64,000 nucleotides of DNA. Source: Pseudomonadota bacterium. Lineage in GTDB: Bacteria > Myxococcota_A > UBA796 > SXON01. A model generated the notes under the pieces. The model was not told where the DNA came from, ran no database searches, and saw only the letters and a list, made by a program, of their open reading frames with translations. A program made the translations under genes and the position numbers. Shown here piece after piece: positions 16,358-24,806 of the stretch. Within the stretch, counting starts at the first letter, position 1; each line of letters starts with the position of its first letter. Where the stretch lies: assembly GCA_005778355.1 (NCBI GenBank), contig SXON01000130.1:32639-96638 (forward strand). The letters run 5' to 3'.

Positions 16358-18178
16358 GTGACCCGCTCCTTCCACGCGTGGTTCTTGGTCCTCCTGGCCG
16401 GCTGCCCGGCGCCCAGTGACGACGAGGGGAAGGACCGGCCGGGCGGGCGCGAGAGCGGCGGGGTCGACACCGCGGGCGACGCGGCCAGCGACAGCGCCAC
16501 CGACACGGCGATCGACTCGTCGGTTCACCCGGTGACGGACAGCGCCGAGGACACCGGCGACCTGCCCCCGGCGCGTTCGATCGATGATTGTGCCACGGTC
16601 ATCTTCGGCGACGCGAGCGTGCGGCCCGCCCTCTGGGTGAACGCGACCGCGAGCGCGGCGGGGGACGGGTCCGAGGCCGCGCCCTTCGGTACCCTCGCCG
16701 AGGCGCTTGCCGTGGCCGAAGGCGTGGCGGTGATCTGGGTGGCCGAGGGTGAGTACGACGGCGGCCTCTCCCTCGACGTCTCGGGCCTTGCCGTCGTGGG
16801 CAAGGGTCGCGAGGCAACAACGCTCATGGGCAGCGACGCGGCGGCGAACGTGGAGTCCAACCCGGGCGAGGGCGGCGGCAACCTGCTCTGCGCGCTCACG
16901 CTCGACGGTGGCGCGCCCGGGGCTATCGCCGAGACCGGGGAGCTGGCGCTGTACGACGTCACGGTGACCGGCGCATCCGGCGTGGGCGTGGTGGCGCGCG
17001 GCGAGGGTCGGTCGCTGCGCCTCGAGGGGGTGAGCGTCGAGGCCACGCGGGTGGGCGTCGACGCGGGGATGGGTGTGATGGTGTCCGCTGGCGCGGTCGC
17101 CGACATCCGCAACAGCAATGTCTCCAGCAACGAGGGCATCGGCGTCCTGGTGCAGGACAAGGGCACGATCGCGGCGGTCCGCGATTCCCGGGTCGACGCG
17201 AACGGGCACGGCGTTGCGGAACAAGACGCCGCCGGCGTGATGGGCCTGTGGTGTGAATCGCTCGAGCTCGACGGCGTGGAGCTCGACGCGAACGTGGCCC
17301 GGGGGATCACCCTGAGAGATGTCGCCGTTGTCACCATCGATGACTGCACAGTGACGGGCACCGACGCCGCTGGCCTCGTTGCCAACGGCATCCGGACGCT
17401 CGGCGGCGACACCACGCTCACCGGCACGACGGTGAGCGGGGGAACCGGGGTGGGCCTGGCGGTCTACAGCACGGGCGCCATCGCGACCGACGTGATCGTG
17501 GAGAACGTCGACGTGGCCGCCGATGGCTCGGGTGGCGTGGGGATCCTGCTGGCCCCACGGGCGATCGCCGGCTTCTCTGGCGTGGTGGCCTCCGGGAACG
17601 CGCGCGCCGGGATCGCGATGCGGTGGTCGGCGCTCGACTGCGTGGACTGCGAGCTCTCGTCGAACGGGCAGGTCGGACTGTTTCACGACTGGGCGCGGGT
17701 GTCCCTTGATTTCGTGTCGGTGACCGACAACGGCTACGCCGGCCTCATGTACGGTGGCAACCAGACCAACAGCATCCGGGTCATCGACTCCACCTTCGGG
17801 CCGCACCCCTACGCCGCCATCTGGGCCTGGGAGTCGCTGGCGCTGAGCGGCAGCACGGTCTACGGCAGCGAGGGCTTCGATTCCGGAGGCGAGGTGGCCG
17901 ACGGCTTCGCGGTGTACATCGAGGGGGGCGTAGACCCCTTGGAAGGCAACGAGTTCCTCGACGCGGAAGTCGTCGCCGTGCTGGGCGCTGGCTTTCTCGG
18001 CGACCTCAGCGGGAACACCTGGAACAACCCCGGAACCGACTTCGTGGCGGTGAAAACGGCCGATGCCGAGACGATCGGTGGCCTCGACGAGATCCCCGAG
18101 TACGCGCTCAACCCCGCCGACTCCCCTCAGATCGTCGAGCCCCCGGTGGAGGCCGACGAGATCTGGGACGCGATCTAG
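16358..18178 (+). CDS. Right-handed parallel beta-helix lipoprotein
   Basis: The 606-residue product starts at a GTG with signal MTRSFHAWFLVLLAGC (Cys16). An Asp/Thr/Ser-rich tether follows (about residues 20-65, with repeated D-T-A and D-S-A). The body has the regular short-strand pattern of parallel beta-helix proteins. It begins WVNATASAAGDGSEAAPFGTL, the usual opening of secreted PL-6/DUF1565-like beta-helices, and continues with repeated G-x-x-V-x-D/N turns (VSSNEGIGVLVQDKGTI, VTGTDAAGLVANGIRTL). Such proteins bind or cleave polysaccharides or serve as adhesins. No catalytic triad is recognisable, so its enzymatic status is unknown. It is divergent from the ASST-like gene. Confidence 0.82.
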   Translation: MTRSFHAWFLVLLAGCPAPSDDEGKDRPGGRESGGVDTAGDAASDSATDTAIDSSVHPVTDSAEDTGDLPPARSIDDCATVIFGDASVRPALWVNATASAAGDGSEAAPFGTLAEALAVAEGVAVIWVAEGEYDGGLSLDVSGLAVVGKGREATTLMGSDAAANVESNPGEGGGNLLCALTLDGGAPGAIAETGELALYDVTVTGASGVGVVARGEGRSLRLEGVSVEATRVGVDAGMGVMVSAGAVADIRNSNVSSNEGIGVLVQDKGTIAAVRDSRVDANGHGVAEQDAAGVMGLWCESLELDGVELDANVARGITLRDVAVVTIDDCTVTGTDAAGLVANGIRTLGGDTTLTGTTVSGGTGVGLAVYSTGAIATDVIVENVDVAADGSGGVGILLAPRAIAGFSGVVASGNARAGIAMRWSALDCVDCELSSNGQVGLFHDWARVSLDFVSVTDNGYAGLMYGGNQTNSIRVIDSTFGPHPYAAIWAWESLALSGSTVYGSEGFDSGGEVADGFAVYIEGGVDPLEGNEFLDAEVVAVLGAGFLGDLSGNTWNNPGTDFVAVKTADAETIGGLDEIPEYALNPADSPQIVEPPVEADEIWDAI

Positions 18179-18190
18179 GCTCCTGGCGCC

Positions 18191-20413
18191 TCACCGCCGC
18201 CGCCGCGCCATCACGAGCGCCACCGCCATCCCCGCCACCCCCGTGACCGGCGAGCCCACGCCGCAGCCGCACTCCTCGGCGCCGCCGCCACTGGTCTTGT
18301 CTTCCTCGCAGTCCTCGTCGATGGTGCCGTCGCAGTTGTTGTCGATGTAGTCGCACATCTCTTCCAGGCCCGGGTTCACCCAGCCGGCCGCGTCGTCGCA
18401 GTCGCCGTCGTCGGTGGTGTAGCCGTCCTGGTCGAGGTCGCTCACGCCTTCGTCGACCTGGTCGTCGCAGTCATTGTCGATGCCGTCTTCCACCTCGCCG
18501 CCGGGGAAGACACTCGGGTCGGCGTCGTCGCAGTCGCCGCCTTCCTCGGTGTAGCCGTCACCGTCGTCGTCGGTGTAGCGGGTGCCCTCGTCTACGCTGC
18601 CGTCGCAGTCGTTGTCGACGCCGTCGACCACCTCCTCGGCGCCGTCGTAGGTGGACAGGTCGGCGTCGTCGCAGTCGCCGTCGCGCTCGGTCTGGCCGTC
18701 GCCGTCGTCGTCGGACACCGCCGTGCCCTCGTCGATCTCGCCGTCGCAGTCGTTGTCGACGCCGTCGGCCACCTCGGTGCCGCCGGGGAAGGCGGTGGCG
18801 TCGTTGTCGTTGCAGTCGTCGCCCTCGCCGGGGCTGTAGCCATCGCCGTCCACGTCGGTGGCGGACGCATCCACCTGGCCGTCGCAGTCGTCGTCGACGC
18901 CGTTGCCTTCCACCTCGACGTTGCCGGGGCTGGCCGACGCGTCGCCGTCGTTGCAGTCGCCCGCGTCCTCGGAGAAGCCGTCGCCGTCGTCGTCGTAGGC
19001 GCTGGTGCCCTCGTCCACCGTGCCGTCGCAGTCCTCGTCGGTGCCGTCGGCGGTCTCGGTGCCGGTAGGGCTACTGTCGGCGTCGGTGTCGTCGCAGTCG
19101 CCGCCGCTCTCGGCAAAGCCGTCGCCGTCGTCGTCGGCGTAGCTCGTGCCCTCGTCCACGCTGCCGTCGCAGTCCTCGTCCACCCCGTCGGCGCTCTCGG
19201 TGGCGCCGCTGTACACGCTGGCGTCGCCGTCGGCGCAGTCGGTGCCGCCGGCCGCCTCGGCGTCTTCGCCGTCGCCATCCACGTCGCTCAGGTCGGCGCC
19301 GGTGCAGTCCTGGTCGACCCCGTCGTAGGGGATCTCGGCGGTGGCCGGGCTGCGGCCGCCGTCGCTGTCGTCGCAGTCGTCGTCGTTACTGACGTAGCCG
19401 CTGGGTTGTGCGCACTCGCTCTGGGTGGTGGCAGAGGTGCCGTAGCCGTCGCCGTCGGCGTCGAGGTACCAGGTGACGGACAGGCCCTCGTCGATGCTGG
19501 TGTCGCAGTCGTCGTCGATGTCGTTGCACACCTCGGCCTCGCCGGGGTTGATGTCGGCGTCGGTGTCGTCGCAATCGCGACTGTTGGTAACGTAGCCCGA
19601 GGGACGGCTGCACGCTGCGTAGGTTGAGGACAAGTCGCCGTAGGCGTCGCCGTCGTCGTCGGCGTAGTAGGTCGTCGTCACGCCGTCGTCGACCGTGCCG
19701 TCGCAGTCGTCGTCGACCGAGTTGCACGCCTCGGCCTCGCCGGGGTTCACGCTCGCGTCGGTGTCGTCGCAGTCGCTGCCGCCGCAGATCGTGTCTTCGT
19801 AGCCGTCGCCATCGTTGTCGCAGGTGCAGTAGGGGTCGGAGCTGCAGTCGCTGTCGTCGCAGTCGACGTCGCTGTCGTAGTCGTTGTCGCTGCCGTCGTC
19901 GCAATCCTCGGGGCAGCCGGTGCCCGACGACACGTCGAAGGAGAGCGTGTAGTCGCCCGCGGCGCTTCCCACGCAGCGGCCGGCGCCGCTGGTGCCCCAG
20001 CCGTAGCCCTCGACCACCACGTAGTAGGTACTCCCCGACGTGCAGGTGAAGCTGACACTATCGGTGGTCGTGCTCGAGGCGGTGCTCCCCGCCTCGCAGT
20101 CGGAGAAGGGGTCGCAGGTGTCGCCGAGCACGTAGATGTCGAGGTCGCAGTCCATCCCCGAGACCTCAAGGGTGACGCTGCCGGTGCGCTGACAGGTGAA
20201 GCTGTAGGTGTGGTCGCCCCGCGTCTGTTGCAGGGGCGCGAAGGGCGTGCCGCAGGTGTAGTAGTCGGGGGCGGTGGCGCCCCCGTGCTCGGAGGGGTCG
20301 GTGCTGGTGATCCGGTCGCTCACCGTGGACGAGCAGGTGAGCTCGTCGATCACGGTGGCCGGACAGGTGGTGGCCAGGGCGGGGGCGGCGAAGGCAAAAA
20401 AGAGCAGGTTCAT
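18191..20413 (-). CDS. MopE-type Asp-rich repeat protein with PPC-like domain and MYXO-CTERM-like tail
   Basis: The 740 residues start with a signal peptide (MNLLFFAFAAPALA). Residues about 15-170 resemble a PPC (pre-peptidase C-terminal) beta domain (TYSFTCQRTGSVTLEVSGMD, then YTLSFDVSS). From about 175 to 710 there are roughly ten repeats of a putative metal-binding motif, each with a D-x-D-x-D-G loop, a DCDD pair and a GVDNDCDG-like block, which should bind Ca2+. The C-terminus is EECGCGVGSPVTGVAG, then a hydrophobic stretch and four Arg residues. This matches the MYXO-CTERM sorting pattern and predicts processing and surface anchoring by a myxosortase. It is the last gene of the operon starting at 24770, with its ATG overlapping the previous TGA. 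Confidence 0.88.
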   Translation of the reverse strand: MNLLFFAFAAPALATTCPATVIDELTCSSTVSDRITSTDPSEHGGATAPDYYTCGTPFAPLQQTRGDHTYSFTCQRTGSVTLEVSGMDCDLDIYVLGDTCDPFSDCEAGSTASSTTTDSVSFTCTSGSTYYVVVEGYGWGTSGAGRCVGSAAGDYTLSFDVSSGTGCPEDCDDGSDNDYDSDVDCDDSDCSSDPYCTCDNDGDGYEDTICGGSDCDDTDASVNPGEAEACNSVDDDCDGTVDDGVTTTYYADDDGDAYGDLSSTYAACSRPSGYVTNSRDCDDTDADINPGEAEVCNDIDDDCDTSIDEGLSVTWYLDADGDGYGTSATTQSECAQPSGYVSNDDDCDDSDGGRSPATAEIPYDGVDQDCTGADLSDVDGDGEDAEAAGGTDCADGDASVYSGATESADGVDEDCDGSVDEGTSYADDDGDGFAESGGDCDDTDADSSPTGTETADGTDEDCDGTVDEGTSAYDDDGDGFSEDAGDCNDGDASASPGNVEVEGNGVDDDCDGQVDASATDVDGDGYSPGEGDDCNDNDATAFPGGTEVADGVDNDCDGEIDEGTAVSDDDGDGQTERDGDCDDADLSTYDGAEEVVDGVDNDCDGSVDEGTRYTDDDGDGYTEEGGDCDDADPSVFPGGEVEDGIDNDCDDQVDEGVSDLDQDGYTTDDGDCDDAAGWVNPGLEEMCDYIDNNCDGTIDEDCEEDKTSGGGAEECGCGVGSPVTGVAGMAVALVMARRRR

Positions 20414-21822
20414 TCCGCCACCCCGTCGCAGTCGTTGTCGATACCGTCGCCGGCAACTTCCACGCCCCCCGGGTAGGCGCCGGGCTCGGCGTCGTCGCAG
20501 TCGCCGCCCCGCTCGCTGGCGCCGTCGCCGTCGTCGTCGGCGTACTCGGTGCCCTCGTCCACCCCGCCGTCGCAGTCGTCATCGACCCCGTTGGCCAGCT
20601 CGGCGGCGCCTGGACCCCGGTCGGCCGTCGTGTCGTCGCAGTCGCCGGCGTCTTCGCTGAGGCCGTCGCCGTCGTCGTCGACCGCGCTCGTGCCCTCGTC
20701 GGTGGCGCCGTCGCAGTCGTTGTCGGCCGCGTCGGCCACCTCGGCGGCCCCCGGGTAGGCGCTGGCGTCGGCGTCGTCGCAATCGCCGGCCGAGGCGTCG
20801 TAGCCGTCGCCATCACCGTCCATGGCCCCGTCGTCGGCCACCCCGTCGCAGTCGTCGTCGATGCCGTTGCCGTAGTCCTCCGCGAGGAGCGGGCTGCGGT
20901 TGGGATCCTGGTCGTTGCAGTCGCCCTCGTCTTCCGTGGCACCGTCGCCGTCGTCGTCCACGCAGCTGGTGCCCTCGTCGACGCTGCCGTCGCAGTCCTG
21001 GTCGAGGCCGTCGCAGCTCTCGGGGGCCCCGGGGTAGGTCGTGGCGACGCTGTCGTCGCAGTCGATGCCACACGCCGAGTAGCCGTCGCTGTCGCGATCG
21101 TAGAGGGATCCGCCGCCCGTGTCGCAGGCGTTGGCGCGCAGCGTGACCACCGCGATGCTGGCCACGGGGCTGACCGTGAGCTGCAGCGTGGAGGACGCCT
21201 CCAGGGCGTCGGTGGCCGCGTAGACCAGGGGGATGCTGAGTGACTCGCCCACGCCCACCTCGCCGGGCAGCGCGAGCGTGGAGCTGAAGCGACTGTCGCC
21301 AAAGCTCAGCGCGTCGAGTGACAACGCGGCCGCGCCGGTGTTGACCAGCTCGATGTTCGACTCCGCCTCGCCCCCGGCGGGGACGGCGCCGAAATCGAGG
21401 ATGGAAGGGAGCAGCTCGGCGGTGGCCTGCACGCCCTGCCCGCGCAGGGTGAGCTCGTGTTCCGGCTCCTTCTGGGCGTTGGTGACGATCGTCACCTGCG
21501 TGATGAAGTAGTCCGAGCGACTCGGGCTGAAGCGGAAGCTGATGTCGGTGCGGTCGCCCGAGGAGAGCGACACGAAGGGATCGCCCTCGACGATAAAGGC
21601 GTCGCCCTCGACGCCGCGCGTTTCCACGGCGAGGATCTTCACCGTGCCGCCGTTGGCGTGGGCCACGCTCACCAGCACGCTTGCCTCGTCGCCCACGGCC
21701 ACGGCGCCCGCATCGACGAGCCCAGGGCTCACCACCACGGCGCCCGTCCCCTCGGACACCTGGTAGTCCTGCCCGCAGGCGGCGAGCAGCAAGAAAGGTG
21801 TGACGAGGAGGATTCGTGTCAC
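20410..21822 (-). CDS. Lipoprotein with ASH-like Ig domains and MopE repeats
   Basis: The GTG at 21822 overlaps the previous stop (GTGA) and gives 470 residues, beginning MTRILLVTPFLLLAAC (lipobox Cys16). Residues about 25-235 form two immunoglobulin-like units of the ASH/choice-of-anchor type (LVDAGAVAVGDEASVLVSV; ILDFGAVPAGGEAESNIELV). Then five Asp-rich metal-binding repeats follow (DGLDQDCDGSVDEG and relatives). The protein stops abruptly inside the fifth repeat (DNDCDGVAE), where the TGA is formed by the ATG of the next gene. It has no MYXO-CTERM tail, in contrast to its neighbour, and is probably an outer-membrane-tethered partner of it. Confidence 0.83.
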   Translation of the reverse strand: MTRILLVTPFLLLAACGQDYQVSEGTGAVVVSPGLVDAGAVAVGDEASVLVSVAHANGGTVKILAVETRGVEGDAFIVEGDPFVSLSSGDRTDISFRFSPSRSDYFITQVTIVTNAQKEPEHELTLRGQGVQATAELLPSILDFGAVPAGGEAESNIELVNTGAAALSLDALSFGDSRFSSTLALPGEVGVGESLSIPLVYAATDALEASSTLQLTVSPVASIAVVTLRANACDTGGGSLYDRDSDGYSACGIDCDDSVATTYPGAPESCDGLDQDCDGSVDEGTSCVDDDGDGATEDEGDCNDQDPNRSPLLAEDYGNGIDDDCDGVADDGAMDGDGDGYDASAGDCDDADASAYPGAAEVADAADNDCDGATDEGTSAVDDDGDGLSEDAGDCDDTTADRGPGAAELANGVDDDCDGGVDEGTEYADDDGDGASERGGDCDDAEPGAYPGGVEVAGDGIDNDCDGVAE

Positions 21823-24770
21823 TCGGGCTCCACGGGTGGGCGCATGAACTCGGGGATGCCCGGCGGCGTGATCTCGCCGTCGCCATCGACATCCACCCAG
21901 ATGGGGTTGGTCATGGCGAAGGGGAGCACGGGGCCGTCGCGCGGGATGGGCACCGCCGGCGAGACGAAGGCACCCACGCTGGGTACCGAGGAGAGGGCCT
22001 CCACCACGACGTCTTGCAGCTGCACCGGGGGAATGTCGACCGGGCCGAAGAGCGGCCCGAGGTCGTCGTCTCCCATGGCGATGACCACGAACCAGGAGTC
22101 CTTGTCGACTGCGACCGCCAGCTCCTGTGAGAACTTCAGCACGTCGGGATCGAGGCCTTCCCACTCGTGGACGAGCACGCCGTTCTGGTAGAGCTCCACC
22201 CGGTCGACGCTCATCCAGCTCGGGGCCTCCACCTCGATGTGGAGATCCACGCTGCCGTCGCTCACGGGCACCGTGTCGCCGAGGATGTAGTCGTTATCGG
22301 CCGTGAAGCGGAGGAAGGGCCCGTAGCTGGCCACCACGCGACCCGCCTTCACCGCGTCGGCCACCGCCTGCTCGTCGAGCGAGGCGATGTTGTCTTCCTC
22401 GCCCACGAACACGTAGTTGCGCGGGCAACCCGCCTCGATGCTGAACTTGCTGTGGGTGTCGCTGTTGCCGAGGGCCACGATGCGGTTGCCGGTGTTGAGC
22501 AGCGTGAACCAGTCGTCGACCTGGCCCTCGTGCCCGTAGCCCAGGCGGTAAACATCCGCCGCCAAGTCCAACTGTTCCTCGCCGGTGCGCTCCACCATGT
22601 CGTAGCCGCTCAGCTGACCGGTGGCGGCGTAGTCGTCGAGCTCGGGCTGGGTGGGCGTGCGGATGATCTCGAAACGTTTGCCGTTGAGCAGCTCCAGCGC
22701 CTCGAAGTCGAGCGTCATCTTGCTCGGATCTTTGAGGATCGCGTTGGCGATCGACAGGGTGGGCGTGGACACCTCGCCCGTGTAGGGGTCGTAGCCGTAC
22801 TGGTCGAAGTAGCCGAGGATGCCGTCTCGCGGGTGGGCAACGAAACGCATGGGCTCGTAGCCGGCTTCCACGCCGAGGGTTTCCAGCTCGGCCAGGATGT
22901 CGGCCGGCGGCATGCCGGTCCAGTCGAACGCGCCGCCTTGTTCCTTGATCGTGTCGTGCCCGAGCGGGAAGGCGAGGTAGTGCCCGATCTCCAGCGTCGT
23001 GGTTTCGAGTCCCACCGCCGTCTTGACCCAGGGCTCGAGCTCGAGGTCTTGCACCACCGGGGCGAAGTCAGTCAGGAAGTCGTGGTCGGAGCTGGCGAAG
23101 AAGTCGACGCCCTCGGCCGCGAAGGTGATCACCCGGTTCTCGAGGCTCACGCCGCTGTCGAAGCTGTTGGCGGCGTGAACGTGGAAGTCGGCGCTGATCC
23201 AGCCGTCCGTGTCGACGCTATGGACGACCTGGAGGTTGAGCTTGCCCACGCCGCTGTCAGAAACGGCGAAGGTGTCGCTCTCGCCCACCTCGTACTCGGT
23301 GCCGCGGGTGGCGACGGCGCGGTACTTGCCGGGTGGCAGCGTGATCGTGCCCTCGCCGTGTGACAGGAACACCGCCTCGGCGGCGTTGCCGGTGAGATAG
23401 GTGTCGCCGTAGTCGGGCACGAGCGGCGAGTCGCCATCGGCGGGGAAGATCGTCACCTTGGAGGGGACGAGTCGTCCCGTCTCATCCACGACGGTCACGT
23501 CGACCTGGCCGGGACGGTGCGCCACGAGCACCGTCTCGAGCACTTGCCCCTCGGCGAGGCTGAAGCTCACCTTCTCCCCGTCGGGACGGCCCTGCATGTG
23601 CACCAGGAGCTCCCAGTCGCCCGGGGGCAAGTAGCCGCCCCAGGACCCGTCGATCTGCGTGTCGTCGCCGACGTCGGACTCCCACTGCATGTAGGGCTTG
23701 TCGTTGCCCTTCTTGAAGGCGAGCACGTGGGCGCCGGAGACGGGCACGCCGGTGCCGCTCTCGACCACGAAGCCCCGCACCGTGCCGTGTGACAATCCGC
23801 GCGCCTCGACGAGCCCGTCGTAGGCGGAGCCCACGTCGCCCTGGCCCACCGCGAACCAGCGGGTGTACTGGTAGGTCTTGCCCCCGTTGAAGCGGTCGTA
23901 GTCGCCGGTGCCGTCGTCGGTGCCCGGTTGACCGGCACCGAAGGCCGCCGTTTGCGAGGAGGTGAAAAGCGGGACGTAGAGGCTCCCGCCCTCGGCCATC
24001 AGCGCGTAGCTCACGCCGTCGCCCACGCCGGCGAGGAAGTCGAACTCGAAGGGATCGACGAAGGTGTTCTTGCCGCCGTTGACCGCGTCGGCCACGAGGC
24101 GGTCTTCGTCGAAGCCGCCGTCGGGCGAGAACACGTCGATGCTGCCGCCTTGCAGGTAGAAGTCGCCGAAAGCGAGACCGCTCACCATCGCATAGTCGAG
24201 GATGGGGAGCCCGCCCTCGCCGGTGGCGCCCACGACCTCCTCGGCCTCGGTGAACTCAGTCGTGAGCGAGGCGGTGCTGACCACCTTCAACGCGGGGGAA
24301 CCCGCCTCGAGGATGTAGTCGGTGGTGATCTGGAACTCGGGCTGGCCGACCAGGGCCCACAACAGATCGAGCATCGTGAGGAAGGGCTCGGCCTGGCCGG
24401 TGGCGCGCACGATCGCGGTGCCATCGCTGCCGTCGGCGAGGATCGTCACCTCGCCGGCCTCGTCGGCGCCGACCAGGTTCATGTTCACCGTGGCGAACAT
24501 CTCGGCGAGCTGGTCTTTGCCGTGCCCCGCGCCGTACGCCGGGTCGGCCCGCTGGATGTCGGCGTCGGCCAGGGTGCCGCCGAAGGGGGAGGGGCCCATC
24601 GAGTAGCGCGCGTCGAGGATCGCGAAGCGCAACCTGTCGTTCTCGAGCAGGAAGTCGCCCTCGCGCGCCGTGGCCTTGGGCCCGCCGACGGTGTCGGTGA
24701 GCGAGGCGATCTGCCGGGCCGAGGCCCATTCGGAGGACGTGGAGCAGCCGAGGATGGCGAGGAGGATCAT
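21819..24770 (-). CDS. CehA/McbA-type PHP-domain metallohydrolase lipoprotein
   Basis: The ATG at 24770 gives a 983-residue lipoprotein with a minimal signal (MILLAILGC, Cys9). The N-terminal half is beta-rich, with a carboxypeptidase-regulatory-like segment (GTVRGFVVESGTGVPVSGAH). From about residue 520 comes a PHP domain: DFHVHAANSFDSG holds the H-x-H metal site, SSDHDFLTD the next, FVAHPRDG another, and GNSDTHSKF the last Asp-x-His. CehA-type enzymes (carbaryl hydrolase family) are metal-dependent hydrolases; the substrate here is unknown. A TATCCT hexamer lies 10 nt before the ATG. It is the first gene of a three-gene operon with two Asp-rich repeat proteins, and the protein ends with a D-V-D-G-D-G calcium-like loop. 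Confidence 0.85.
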   Translation of the reverse strand: MILLAILGCSTSSEWASARQIASLTDTVGGPKATAREGDFLLENDRLRFAILDARYSMGPSPFGGTLADADIQRADPAYGAGHGKDQLAEMFATVNMNLVGADEAGEVTILADGSDGTAIVRATGQAEPFLTMLDLLWALVGQPEFQITTDYILEAGSPALKVVSTASLTTEFTEAEEVVGATGEGGLPILDYAMVSGLAFGDFYLQGGSIDVFSPDGGFDEDRLVADAVNGGKNTFVDPFEFDFLAGVGDGVSYALMAEGGSLYVPLFTSSQTAAFGAGQPGTDDGTGDYDRFNGGKTYQYTRWFAVGQGDVGSAYDGLVEARGLSHGTVRGFVVESGTGVPVSGAHVLAFKKGNDKPYMQWESDVGDDTQIDGSWGGYLPPGDWELLVHMQGRPDGEKVSFSLAEGQVLETVLVAHRPGQVDVTVVDETGRLVPSKVTIFPADGDSPLVPDYGDTYLTGNAAEAVFLSHGEGTITLPPGKYRAVATRGTEYEVGESDTFAVSDSGVGKLNLQVVHSVDTDGWISADFHVHAANSFDSGVSLENRVITFAAEGVDFFASSDHDFLTDFAPVVQDLELEPWVKTAVGLETTTLEIGHYLAFPLGHDTIKEQGGAFDWTGMPPADILAELETLGVEAGYEPMRFVAHPRDGILGYFDQYGYDPYTGEVSTPTLSIANAILKDPSKMTLDFEALELLNGKRFEIIRTPTQPELDDYAATGQLSGYDMVERTGEEQLDLAADVYRLGYGHEGQVDDWFTLLNTGNRIVALGNSDTHSKFSIEAGCPRNYVFVGEEDNIASLDEQAVADAVKAGRVVASYGPFLRFTADNDYILGDTVPVSDGSVDLHIEVEAPSWMSVDRVELYQNGVLVHEWEGLDPDVLKFSQELAVAVDKDSWFVVIAMGDDDLGPLFGPVDIPPVQLQDVVVEALSSVPSVGAFVSPAVPIPRDGPVLPFAMTNPIWVDVDGDGEITPPGIPEFMRPPVEPE

Positions 24771-24780
24771 GACGTGGTGT

Positions 24781-24786
24781 AGGATA
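24781..24786 (-). promoter_or_regulatory. Putative -10 element of the PHP hydrolase operon
   Basis: The minus strand reads TATCCT, 10 nt upstream of the ATG at 24770, within the 36-bp divergent gap shared with the porin gene. There is no ribosome site between it and the ATG. Confidence 0.38.
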
Positions 24787-24806
24787 GCGCGCGGAACGCC
24801 CCTACC

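Noticed and set aside
19624..20049. Arg-rich open frame opposite the MopE-repeat gene
   Set aside because: It is a pure reverse complement of repeated Asp/Gly codons (GAC, GGC, TCG), which read as Arg/Ser. It is not a gene.
18591..20400. The tandem DNA repeats under the MopE proteins as a possible CRISPR-like or satellite array
   Set aside because: The repeats keep frame, vary at third positions and encode a known metal-binding unit, so protein-level repetition explains them.
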